Position numbers and translations under genes: made by a program. Below, one piece after another: positions 7,373-14,724 of a stretch of DNA of 35,110 nucleotides (position 1 is the stretch's first letter; each line of letters begins with the position of its first letter). The stretch is from Streptomyces sp. DvalAA-14. Its GTDB lineage: Bacteria; Actinomycetota; Actinomycetes; Streptomycetales; Streptomycetaceae. The stretch covers positions 1-35,110 of the forward strand of contig NZ_FMCH01000302.1 in NCBI RefSeq assembly GCF_900091855.1, given 5' to 3'. The notes beneath the pieces were generated by a model that made no database searches, had not been told where the DNA came from, and saw only the letters and a program-made list of their open reading frames with translations.

Positions 7373-8535
7373 CCACGCCCGGAGCCGGGAGCACGGAGGA
7401 CCCGGACTGGAAGTCCCTGCCTCTCGACGACCTGACCTTGACCAGGAAAGAGGGCTTTGCGGCATTTGCTGAGGCTCTGGACCCCCAGCGCCCGCCCGAT
7501 ATGACCATGGCAGCGCTGCAGGCCCTGTCATCAGAGGCCAAGGACGAACACAACCTCGCCCGCCGTGCTTACCTGGCCAATCTGCGCCCGATCAAGACTG
7601 CTCAGGCCGACGCTCTCGTCGGGGACTTGGCGGACATCCTTGAAGCAGGGCTGGACCAGCCGTACTGGGAAGCCAAGGGCATGGCCGCTGTCGACGCTTT
7701 TCCCGGGTTGGGCAAGACCACCGTCGGCCTCTCGTTCGCCAAGCGTGTGCACAACGACATGATCCGCCAGCAGGGGAGGTTCACCGCCGGTGGTCACGAG
7801 CGCTGGCCAGTGATCAGGGTGGGCATGATGGGCGACACCAAGGTCAAGGACTTCAACTGGGCGATGCTGGAGTACTTCGCCCACGCCGGCCGAAGCAGCG
7901 GCACCGCGAACTCGTTCCTGGCCCAGGCCCTCGACTGCGCCGTTGCCTGTGAATCGAGGCTGCTGCTCGTCGACGACCTGCACTTCCTCAAGTTCCGTTC
8001 CAAGAACGGGGCCGAGCTCGCCAACCAGTTCAAGACCATCGCCAACGAGTTCCCCGTGATGATCCTTTTCATCGGGTACAACCTTCGAGAGAAGGGCCTG
8101 TACGAGGACCCCCAGCTCGGGCGCAGGATCACCCCGCTCCGACTGGCTCCGTTCACGATCGAGAACGAAGCTTCGCGCCGGCAGTGGAGGAACTTCCTGC
8201 TCACCCTGGAACAACGTCTCGTGCTGGCCCGCAAGTACCCGGGCATGCTTGCCGACGATCTGTCCGACCACCTCTACGCCCGCTGCAGCGGGCACATCGG
8301 CTCCCTGATGACGCTGATCAAACGCGCGTGTCTTCGGGCCGTTCGCACCGGCGAAGAACGTTTCACCCTCGACCTGATGACCCAGGTCAAGCTCGACCAG
8401 GCCGCCGATGAGCAGCGTGCCCGCTGGGAGGAGATGCTCGCGTCCGGCAAGAAGACCAGCAAGCCCAAGCGGACCAGGAGGCAGCGTGGAGGCCGTTCGG
8501 ACACTGCCGATCCGGATGGCACCGCTACCGGGTGA
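7369..8535 (+). CDS. tnsC: TnsC-like AAA+ transposition regulator
   Basis: A 388-aa AAA+ ATPase that would link target selection (TniQ) to the transposase. Walker A is FPGLGKTT with Lys116. Walker B is LLLVDDLHFL with Asp202 and Asp203. A sensor-type segment, ILFIGYNLREKGLY, follows. The C-terminal region (about 285-345) contains the lid helices and ends in a basic, Lys/Arg-rich tail. The GTG start at 7369 lies in a GTGA overlap with the tnsB stop. The last 50 bases overlap tniQ in another frame. The length is shorter than Tn7 TnsC (about 555 aa) and nearer to compact TnsC/TniB types. Confidence 0.92.
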   Translation: MTTPGAGSTEDPDWKSLPLDDLTLTRKEGFAAFAEALDPQRPPDMTMAALQALSSEAKDEHNLARRAYLANLRPIKTAQADALVGDLADILEAGLDQPYWEAKGMAAVDAFPGLGKTTVGLSFAKRVHNDMIRQQGRFTAGGHERWPVIRVGMMGDTKVKDFNWAMLEYFAHAGRSSGTANSFLAQALDCAVACESRLLLVDDLHFLKFRSKNGAELANQFKTIANEFPVMILFIGYNLREKGLYEDPQLGRRITPLRLAPFTIENEASRRQWRNFLLTLEQRLVLARKYPGMLADDLSDHLYARCSGHIGSLMTLIKRACLRAVRTGEERFTLDLMTQVKLDQAADEQRARWEEMLASGKKTSKPKRTRRQRGGRSDTADPDGTATG

Positions 8536-10849
8536 GTCGCTGGACTCCTGGCTTGAGGCGCTCGCCCGTCGGCTGCATACCCGCTACGGCAGCCTCCTGT
8601 CCCACCTTGGACTCGTCAACCAGCCCAAAGACAGTGGCCGCAGCAACGCTGTCAACTGGACCGTCGCGCTGAGCGACGAAGAAGCCTCCGGCATAGCCCA
8701 CGCCACGGGCGTGAACCGCGAGGTGATCCACGCACTGACGCTGGCCCGCTTCGGCGGGCGAGCGGTGCTGATCGACCACGAGAAGCGCAAGGTCAACCGG
8801 CATCGTTTATGGGGCCGCGGTGCCGGGTCGCGCTACTGCCCCGACTGTCTGGCCGAAAGCTGCGGACGGTGGCAGCTGAACTGGCGCCTGGGCTGGTCGT
8901 TCGCCTGCGTGCGCCACCGCCTCCTACTCGCGGACGCCTGCCCAGCCTGCGGGCGCCTTCCCCGGCGCTACCCGTTCTCCCGCCACAGCGTCCCGCTGCC
9001 GGGAGTGTGCGGATTCCGGCCCTCGCGAGAGCTGCACCCAGTAGCGCCCGGATGCGGTCAGGATCTGGCCCGAGCTGAGAACCTCCGCCTGCCCAAGGAG
9101 CACCCCGCGCTCAAAGCCCAAAGCCTGCTCTCCCAAACGATCGAGGCAGGTACAGCCGACTTCGGTCAGTACGCCCATCTTCCTCAGGCATGTGCTGTGG
9201 CACTCTCCGAGGTGCGCGCGGTCGCGGGCCGGATGCTGACCTCAATGGACGCCGCTGGCCTGGCCACCCTGGTCCCGGGCGACGTCCTTGACGCTCACCT
9301 CCACCCGGAGCCTGGCGCGCGGCCCAAGCGGCAGGAACCGGAGCGAGCCGGCTTCATGGCACCGCCGACAGCAGCGATGACAGCGGTCGGCGTCATCGCT
9401 GCCCTGCGGGTGCTGGGAGAGGAAGACCTCGCCACCGCCGCACGGACCCTGCGACCACTGACCAGCACGGTCAGAGACGGTTTCGAGAAGTGCACTGCCA
9501 CCACTGTCGGCACCTGGGGCCGTGGCACTGGCCCGGTCCTGCGGAAGGTGCAATTGGCAGCCCTCGCAGCTTCGATGCGCCCCAGCGACCAACTGCGCTA
9601 CCGGACCTCCGCGGACCCGGCGCCCCCGTCCGCCGCCAGGCAACGGCAGCGCCTCCGCCGCCGCGCAAGCCGGCTCCCCGCAGCCATGTGGCCACAATGG
9701 GCCGTGCGCCTCAGCCCCAGCCGCGGAGCCTATCCGCGGGTACTGGCCCCCGCGCTGGCCGCCGCCACGCTGCTTGTCGGCAGCAGAATCTCGTTCGACG
9801 AAGCCGTGGCAATGCTCGGCCAGACCACCGATGCCCTGGCCCTGTCGCGCATGCTCCAGATGCTGGAGCAGACCCCGCGCTGGGAGACCACCGCCTCAGC
9901 CCTGACCCGCCTCGCCGACCACCTGGACGCCCGTCCTTCCCCCATCAACTACGAGCGCCGCCGCAGCCTGGACTACACCGACCTGCTGTTCGCTGAGACA
10001 TGGGCGCAGATCTGCCGGGACGCCGGCCAGCATCCAGGCACCGGACGACGACTCCGCATCGCCCGATGCATTGTGTTCACCCAGATCAGCGGCACCCCAA
10101 TCGAGCATGCGCCCGAGTTTCCCACTGCCGACCACAACGTGTTCCGCGCGGAAGCCGAGCGCTTCACGGAAGTGTGGACCCCGCGGATCCGGGAGGCCTT
10201 GCGCGAGGCCGCCCGTGCCTTCCTCCACCGCCATGGCATACGGCGAGAACCCCTGACCTGGCACCCGCCGACCAACCTGCTCGACGACCTCGACCTACCT
10301 GGGCGCGACGCCGACGGCATCGACATCCAACGCCTACACGACCTCGTCCGAGGACGCCGCAGCCCGACTCGCGCCGCAGCTGCGACGCTGGGCCTCAGCA
10401 TCGAGGCCGTGCGCCTTGCGCTGGAAGAGCATCCTGCGCCAGCCCAACCGCTCACGCCGTCGCAGGCCCGCGCCCTGGGACGAGTCAGCCACGCCATCCG
10501 TCGGATCCTCACCGAAGAGGAACTGCGGCGCCGATACCTCGACGAGCGTCAGTCCGCGAAGGCCATCGCTGACGACCTGGGCGTCTCGCGGCAAACCATC
10601 ACCCGTCTCGCCCTGGAGTACGGAATCCCACTGCAGCAAGGACGCCGCGGCCACCACCCTGTCGACCGCGAGTGGCTCTTCGAGCAGTACGTCATCTGCC
10701 GACGGCCGCTTCCCGAACTCGCACGTGAGATGAGAGTAAGCACCGCCACCATGAACCGGTGGGCCCACGATCTCGACATTCCACTCCGCCCTCGCGGAGG
10801 CGCCAGCCACCGCGAAGCCCTGCGCCCGGATACCGGAAGTCCGAGCTGA
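8486..10849 (+). CDS. tniQ: Large TniQ/TnsD-type target-selection protein with C-terminal HTH segments
   Basis: A 787-aa TniQ-family protein. The N-terminal signature is LPIRMAPLPGESLDSWLEAL. Zinc-finger cysteines follow: C118-x2-C121, C141-x2-H144 and C152-x2-C155. The C-terminal third has three HTH-like segments at about 628-645 (AATLGLSIEAVRLAL), 690-715 (AIADDLGVSRQTITRLA) and 740-767 (LAREMRVSTATMNRWA). It is clearly longer than Tn7 TnsD (508 aa) and is the only target selector in the element, so it is the candidate reader of the dnaB 3' end (inference). The GTG at 8486 follows an ideal AGGAGG (8476-8481). Residue 108 is a TTA leucine codon, so translation may depend on the bldA tRNA. 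The extreme 3' end overlaps a recombinase remnant. Confidence 0.9.
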   Translation: MEAVRTLPIRMAPLPGESLDSWLEALARRLHTRYGSLLSHLGLVNQPKDSGRSNAVNWTVALSDEEASGIAHATGVNREVIHALTLARFGGRAVLIDHEKRKVNRHRLWGRGAGSRYCPDCLAESCGRWQLNWRLGWSFACVRHRLLLADACPACGRLPRRYPFSRHSVPLPGVCGFRPSRELHPVAPGCGQDLARAENLRLPKEHPALKAQSLLSQTIEAGTADFGQYAHLPQACAVALSEVRAVAGRMLTSMDAAGLATLVPGDVLDAHLHPEPGARPKRQEPERAGFMAPPTAAMTAVGVIAALRVLGEEDLATAARTLRPLTSTVRDGFEKCTATTVGTWGRGTGPVLRKVQLAALAASMRPSDQLRYRTSADPAPPSAARQRQRLRRRASRLPAAMWPQWAVRLSPSRGAYPRVLAPALAAATLLVGSRISFDEAVAMLGQTTDALALSRMLQMLEQTPRWETTASALTRLADHLDARPSPINYERRRSLDYTDLLFAETWAQICRDAGQHPGTGRRLRIARCIVFTQISGTPIEHAPEFPTADHNVFRAEAERFTEVWTPRIREALREAARAFLHRHGIRREPLTWHPPTNLLDDLDLPGRDADGIDIQRLHDLVRGRRSPTRAAAATLGLSIEAVRLALEEHPAPAQPLTPSQARALGRVSHAIRRILTEEELRRRYLDERQSAKAIADDLGVSRQTITRLALEYGIPLQQGRRGHHPVDREWLFEQYVICRRPLPELAREMRVSTATMNRWAHDLDIPLRPRGGASHREALRPDTGSPS

Positions 10850-10989
10850 CTCACGAGCAACTGGGCGATCATGTCGAGGTGACCATCGCCGACCCCGCCG
10901 AGTTTTTCTTCTCCAGCCGTGCCACCGTCTACCGCGACTTCGAACGCCACCAGAACACATCCGCGTCGTCGATCTCCGGCGGGCAGTGA
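10834..10989 (+). pseudogene. Remnant of a serine recombinase/resolvase DNA-binding domain
   Basis: The reading frame ending in TGA at 10987-10989 encodes a stretch starting YRKSELTHEQLGD and containing TIADPAEFFFSSRATVYR. This resembles the C-terminal HTH of Hin/resolvase-type recombinases, whose usual form is ...LT.EQ...G.TIADLAELFGVSRATVYR. No catalytic domain or proper start is present, and the 5' part runs out of frame under the tniQ 3' end. It looks like the tail of a lost resolvase gene. Some Tn7 relatives (Tn5053/Tn402) carry a resolvase, tniR, with their tni genes. A GTG at 10879 could start a 36-aa peptide, but I doubt it is functional. Confidence 0.5.
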
Positions 10990-10990
10990 C

Positions 10991-12469
10991 GTGCTGCCTT
11001 ACGTCTACCAGGTGACGAAGTACAACCCGGCGGGCCGCGACCAGTACGGGCGCTACACCGGCACTGAGCCCGCGACCAGCGACCACGGGCCGATCGAAGC
11101 CGCCTATCTTCAGGCCGTCGCCGCCTTCGCCGAGGACACCGGCATCGACCAGTTGGCTGTCCGCGAGCCGCAGCTCGGCGGCTTCGCTCACTTCGGTCTG
11201 GAGCCACCGGTCGACGGCTACGGCCTGGCCGACCACTTTCCCGCCGGCCTCGCCGGGTTCCACGACGGTGCACTGGTGCCGATCGCCCTCGGCCTGGAAC
11301 TCGTACGGGCCATGCTCCGCGACAACGGCGCCTGGTGCCGCTTGGAGGCAGAGGGAGAGTTCACGGTGCACGTCGGCTGGGACCAGTACCTCTACCTCGG
11401 CAGCAGTCGGCCCTGCGAAGCCGCGCTGACCCGTGCCCGCGCGCTCGGCCTATTCCCGGAACGCCTGGACGCATCGCCCTACGACTTCGCCCCCGACGAT
11501 CCTGCCTACGTGCAGCGTCCGGCCGACGCTGACTTCTGGGCCCGCCTGCACTGGACCGTCAGCGCCCACCGTGCCGTGTTCCTGGAGGAGGTTTTCGCCG
11601 GCAACGCCTCCCGGTGGCACCGCCTGACCCGCGACAGCATCGAGACCGTGCGCTCCCGGCTGGTCCCACGCTCGCGGTTGGCGGTCTGGCCGGACCTGCT
11701 CACCGACGTCGCCACGGCCGTGGCCGCTCTGACCGACAAGGACTTGGTGGAGGTCGTCTGGGAGGACGAGGACGGTCAGATCACGAGCACGGTCGTGGAC
11801 GAGACCCAGTTCGAGGCAGTGACCTCCCAACTCGCCGGCGCGCGTGCTGCCGGTGTCGTATCCATGTCTGCCGGTGAGGATCTCCCGCTGTTCACCGCTG
11901 TGCTGCCGGACAGCGACGGTGTTCTGCGCGCTCGCTGGCAGACCGAACCGACGCCCAGCGACCGGGACTGGGCGTTCCTGAAGACCCTGCGGCGCGGCCA
12001 GGTCGTCACCGGCACCGTGACATCCATCGCCAGCTTCGGTGTCACCTTCGTGGACATTGGCGGCTTCACCGCGATGATCAACATTCCGGAGCTGTCCTGG
12101 CGTCCCTTCAACCACCCGTCCGACATTGTCAGCGTCGGCCAGCAGATCACCGCCGAAGTCCTCGACGTCGACATGGTCCGGGAACGTGTGCCGCTGTCGC
12201 TGCGAGCAGCGCAGGATGACCCGTGGCCGCAGGCCGCGCAACGACTCGGACAGGTGGTCACCGGACCAGTCACCAAGATCCTCCCGTTCGGCGTCTTCGT
12301 GCGCATCGAAGATCGAGAGGACGGCTTTCAGGGCCTCGTGCGCACCAGCGAGCTGGATCAAGGTCCGGACGATGCCATCGAGGTCGGCGACGTGCTCACG
12401 GTGAAGATCATTGATGTCGATGTCCCGCGGCGCCGCATTGCCCTGTCACAGAGGCAGGTGGACCAGTGA
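10991..12469 (+). CDS. Protein with two C-terminal S1 RNA-binding domains (cargo)
   Basis: A 492-aa protein in the transposon cargo. The N-terminal ~330 residues begin LPYVYQVTKYNPAGRDQYGRYTG and match no enzyme family I recognise. They include an acidic segment around HVGWDQYLYLGS that may form a separate fold. Two S1 OB-folds follow: about 334-405 (GQVVTGTVTSIASFGVTFV) and about 418-490 (GQVVTGPVTKILPFGVFV). S1 domains bind single-stranded RNA and sometimes ssDNA; this is not ribosomal S1 or PNPase. The GTG start at 10991 follows the recombinase remnant with a weak GGCGGG ribosome site. The stop overlaps the next start (GTGA), so the two proteins are probably made together. Confidence 0.85.
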   Translation: MLPYVYQVTKYNPAGRDQYGRYTGTEPATSDHGPIEAAYLQAVAAFAEDTGIDQLAVREPQLGGFAHFGLEPPVDGYGLADHFPAGLAGFHDGALVPIALGLELVRAMLRDNGAWCRLEAEGEFTVHVGWDQYLYLGSSRPCEAALTRARALGLFPERLDASPYDFAPDDPAYVQRPADADFWARLHWTVSAHRAVFLEEVFAGNASRWHRLTRDSIETVRSRLVPRSRLAVWPDLLTDVATAVAALTDKDLVEVVWEDEDGQITSTVVDETQFEAVTSQLAGARAAGVVSMSAGEDLPLFTAVLPDSDGVLRARWQTEPTPSDRDWAFLKTLRRGQVVTGTVTSIASFGVTFVDIGGFTAMINIPELSWRPFNHPSDIVSVGQQITAEVLDVDMVRERVPLSLRAAQDDPWPQAAQRLGQVVTGPVTKILPFGVFVRIEDREDGFQGLVRTSELDQGPDDAIEVGDVLTVKIIDVDVPRRRIALSQRQVDQ

Positions 12470-12774
12470 CGACGTGGATGCGCTGCTACTGGGACGAGGA
12501 AGCCATCTGGTTCTACTTCGAGGTCGACGCCAACGGCTGGGTGACCCGACAGATCGAGCTCCAAGGTTCTGAGCTGACCCCGATTGCAGCTGCCTCCTTG
12601 GACGAGTGGCGGCGCGCTCAGCAGGCAGGCGGCTTGGGTGAGTATGAGAGGAAGTTCGGACTAACTGCGGAACTCCCAGTGTCGCAGTGGCAGGGTTACG
12701 AAGCCGAGCAGCTGACCTCGCAAGAATTTGAGCAGGCCTGGGGTGCCGCTCGACGGGAGATTGCAGCCCGCTGA
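12466..12774 (+). CDS. Small protein coupled to the S1-domain protein (cargo), unknown function
   Basis: The 102-aa product has no membrane segment or motif I recognise. It is rich in Trp and acidic residues: it starts with WMRCYWDEEAIWFYFEVD and later has DEWRRAQQAGGLGEYERKFGL. The beginning reads like a beta-rich fold (YFEVDANGWVTRQIEL) followed by helices. The GTG start overlaps the stop of the S1-domain gene by four bases (GTGA), the same coupling style as in the tns operon. This suggests a stoichiometric partner or modulator of the S1 protein. About 56 bases separate it from the next gene. Confidence 0.75.
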   Translation: MTTWMRCYWDEEAIWFYFEVDANGWVTRQIELQGSELTPIAAASLDEWRRAQQAGGLGEYERKFGLTAELPVSQWQGYEAEQLTSQEFEQAWGAARREIAAR

Positions 12775-12830
12775 CCCCGAGGCCCGGCAGTTACCCTGTC
12801 CGGCTTAATGAAGTGAGGCAGGGCCATCGG

Positions 12831-13973
12831 ATGCTTAGGCTCAGGGCCGTGGTTGATCAGATACAGAAGATCGTGACGGAGCTGCCGGATCTCAAAAACG
12901 TCACTGGCGTGTGGGCTGTGGCCGACGGCTGGGTCGCGCAAGGGGACGCTGTCTCCGCCGCTGACCTCGGTATCGCTCTCGCCAAGACGTACGGGTCCAG
13001 GGAGCAGATGTGGCAGTACAGAAGTGTCTTCGACCACGTGCTTCGGCTACTGGCCACCACAAGCGGTCCTGAGAACGCCACCCAGGCAGTGCGGTTGGTC
13101 TCATCAGCTGCGGACGCCGGCAGGGAACTGGACCGTTACGCGGCCTCGTTGCTGGCTTCTGGTCACGAGGCGACGGACTTGAGTGTGGCGTTCACCGGCC
13201 GTGCTTCGGAGGAGCTTCGAGCGTGCCTGGTCCACGAGCTGGTTCTCAGGGGCGTGGTCGTTGAGGAAATCCCGGCGATCGCGGGCTGGGCGAGGTCGCC
13301 GCATTGGAGTCATCACCCGCTGCGTTGGCTGCCCATGACACTGTCCGATGTCGAAGGATCTGTCGATCTGCCGAGCTACAGCACCCGTGGCAGCAGTCAC
13401 TCGATGCCGTACGGACCGTCCGAGAGCAACAAACTGGCGGTGACTGCCCACGCGGACGTCCCATCGTGGGTGGATGCGACGACAGATGCGGTCGCCACTG
13501 CCATGGCCGCAGCCGTGGCGAACTGGGCCGAAGAGTCCAACGGGCGCATCGAGGGGAAGGCTTTCGACCTCGCCGCACCTTTGGACTCCGCCTTGGTCCC
13601 GACCGCGCTCTTGACTCTGGGCCTGGATTGTCTGCGAGGTGTGGGAAAGAAGGCGCCCCTGTCCGTCGCGGTCCGTTCAGCGGCTGACGTATGGCGAGTG
13701 CTCTTCGCGGCAGCATCCACGGGTGGGGCGTACAACTCCGGTTGCCGAGGCGCATACGGCCGCTTGGCGGCCTGGCATTCCTTCGCCGCTCTGGCTGGAT
13801 GCCCGGAAGGCGCTCCCTTCGACGAGGTGGAAGCCCGGGCAGCGGACTGCACCTGGTACGGCTTCGAGGCCAATACGAAGTGGTTCGAGCAGGTGGCCTG
13901 GGATGTCGGTGTCGCCGCTCTCACTCCAGACCGCCGAAGACTGCTCGTGCTGGCTTCAACCGATACTGACTGA
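12831..13973 (+). CDS. DUF6183-like protein (cargo), unknown function
   Basis: A 380-aa soluble protein resembling, from memory, the actinobacterial DUF6183 family: an N-terminus like VVDQIQKIVTELPDLKNVTGVWAVADGW and the segment YGSREQMWQYRSVFDHVLRLLA. It is mostly helical, with a conserved-looking C-terminal core (GAYNSGCRGAYGRLAAWHSFAALAG, then ADCTWYGFEANTKWFEQVAWDVG). No catalytic motif is evident. The ATG at 12831 has AGGCAGGG a few bases upstream; GTG codons at 12849 and 12852 are alternatives. Same strand as the S1 pair but about 56 bases away, so it may have its own promoter. A hairpin at 13983-14002 follows it. Confidence 0.7.
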   Translation: MLRLRAVVDQIQKIVTELPDLKNVTGVWAVADGWVAQGDAVSAADLGIALAKTYGSREQMWQYRSVFDHVLRLLATTSGPENATQAVRLVSSAADAGRELDRYAASLLASGHEATDLSVAFTGRASEELRACLVHELVLRGVVVEEIPAIAGWARSPHWSHHPLRWLPMTLSDVEGSVDLPSYSTRGSSHSMPYGPSESNKLAVTAHADVPSWVDATTDAVATAMAAAVANWAEESNGRIEGKAFDLAAPLDSALVPTALLTLGLDCLRGVGKKAPLSVAVRSAADVWRVLFAAASTGGAYNSGCRGAYGRLAAWHSFAALAGCPEGAPFDEVEARAADCTWYGFEANTKWFEQVAWDVGVAALTPDRRRLLVLASTDTD

Positions 13974-13982
13974 GGTGCCCGA

Positions 13983-14002
13983 AGCTCCCGCGTTCGGGAG
14001 CT
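13983..14002. terminator. Hairpin between convergent cargo genes
   Basis: AGCTCCCG-CGTT-CGGGAGCT: a perfect 8-bp stem with a 4-base loop, 10 bases after the DUF6183-like gene and facing the end of the zinc-ribbon gene. Confidence 0.65.
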
Positions 14003-14024
14003 GGAACGCCCAGCACCGCCTGGC

Positions 14025-14417
14025 TCAGCGGGTTTCCAGGGGGTCCGCCCGGCCGAGCAACTCCACAAGCGGGGTACCGGTCCGGGCAGCGACGATGCGG
14101 CGGGCGCGGAGCTGGGCGCGGGTCCGGGGGCGGAATTTCGGATCCCGTCCGCAACCGCACGGTTCGAAGCCGTCGTAGCGCAGCCCGGCGTTGAGGACTG
14201 CCGAGACGACCGACCATGCCTTCCGATTACTGCGGCGGGGTGGCGCGAAGTCGTGGCCGGCGCACAACAATGGGCCTGAGCAGCGCGGGCACGAGTGTCC
14301 ACCATCGTGAGGATGTCGCTTGAAGCTGACTCGGCACGAGACGCAGGCGTAGTGCAGCTTGTAGTGGGCGAAGGCGTATCTGCACACAGGCCGACTGTAG
14401 CGATGACGCTTCGCCAT
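14025..14417 (-). CDS. Zinc-ribbon protein at the distal transposon end (cargo)
   Basis: A 130-aa basic protein. C25-x2-C28 (YACVSCRVSFKRH) and C43-x2-C46 (CPRCSGPLLCAGHDF) form a probable zinc ribbon. A second cysteine cluster (FEPCGCGRDPKF) is followed by an arginine-rich C-terminus (RPRTRAQLRARRIVAARTG), suggesting nucleic-acid binding. I recall similar small proteins in many streptomycetes, some annotated misleadingly as metabolic enzymes; nothing here supports an enzyme. It is transcribed toward the other cargo genes from just inside the far transposon end. The ribosome binding site is weak, and the upstream bases contain a GGGGATCCCC palindrome (14424-14433). Confidence 0.75.
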   Translation of the reverse strand: MAKRHRYSRPVCRYAFAHYKLHYACVSCRVSFKRHPHDGGHSCPRCSGPLLCAGHDFAPPRRSNRKAWSVVSAVLNAGLRYDGFEPCGCGRDPKFRPRTRAQLRARRIVAARTGTPLVELLGRADPLETR

Positions 14418-14474
14418 CTACCAGGGGATCCCCCCTCTGGGGTGGTGTAAGAGACGCGACTGCGCTTGTCGTCT

Positions 14475-14634
14475 GTCTCGCCATGACGCGGAACCTATGT
14501 GCAGGCCGGGGACTGCTCGGCTCCAAGCTCGCTGGGAAAGGGACACGCGAACGCGGAACGGTCAGAGGGACACGATGCGCGGAATGCGCGAAGTCCCAGG
14601 CTGCAGCGCTGGCGAGTGACACCGAAGTCGGGAA
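14475..14634. promoter_or_regulatory. Putative TnsB-binding repeats, distal end
   Basis: Four copies of the end repeat, in inverse orientation to the tnsA end. They are GTCTCGCCATGACGCGGAA (14475-14493, degenerate), GGGACACGCGAACGCGGAA (14540-14558), GGGACACGATGCGCGGAA (14567-14584) and AGTGACACCGAAGTCGGGAA (14615-14634, terminal). They are spaced more widely than at the tnsA end, the same asymmetry as Tn7 left versus right. The innermost copy continues into CCTA, giving GGAACCTA (14490-14497), eight bases of the terminal repeat. Confidence 0.75.
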
Positions 14635-14640
14635 CCTACA
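14631..14640 (-). repeat. Terminal inverted repeat, distal end
   Basis: GGAACCTACA, the exact reverse complement of 4362-4371. The next five bases are the GCGGC duplication. Confidence 0.93.
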
Positions 14641-14645
14641 GCGGC
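14641..14645. repeat. Target-site duplication, distal side
   Basis: GCGGC, identical to 4357-4361 beside dnaB. Confidence 0.93.
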
Positions 14646-14668
14646 GCTTGGAGCAGCCGATCAGGCTC

Positions 14669-14698
14669 GTGACACCCTGGCCGGACAGCGGGTAGTTT
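14669..14698 (+). promoter_or_regulatory. Candidate promoter of the SUKH-protein gene
   Basis: GTGACA (14669-14674) and TAGTTT (14693-14698) are 18 bp apart and fit the streptomycete vegetative pattern TTGACN / TAGRNT loosely. They lie just outside the transposon, 26 bases before the ATG. Confidence 0.4.
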
Positions 14699-14724
14699 GC
14701 GGCAGGACTGAGAGAAGAGTGCGC

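Larger units (their letters stand above)
4362..14640 (+). mobile_element. Complete Tn7-like transposon inserted behind dnaB
   Basis: The 10,279-bp element is bounded by perfect 10-bp inverted repeats TGTAGGTTCC (4362-4371) and GGAACCTACA (14631-14640), with TG...CA termini as in Tn7 relatives, and flanked by 5-bp direct repeats GCGGC. It encodes TnsA, TnsB, TnsC and a large TniQ/TnsD, then cargo. Both ends carry arrays of ~19-bp repeats. The tnsA end lies next to the conserved gene, the same polarity as Tn7 next to glmS. No TnsE, Cas protein or CRISPR array was seen. Joining the flanks predicts the empty site TGACCG-GCGGC-GCTTGG, with a single GCGGC. Confidence 0.95.

Noticed and set aside
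14424..14433. GGGGATCCCC palindrome as an operator
   Set aside because: A short GC-rich palindrome with a single occurrence; no support beyond symmetry.
4362..14640. CRISPR-associated (CAST-type) guidance of the transposon
   Set aside because: No repeat-spacer array, Cas12k or Cascade gene is present in the element, and tnsA plus a large TniQ point to site-specific targeting.
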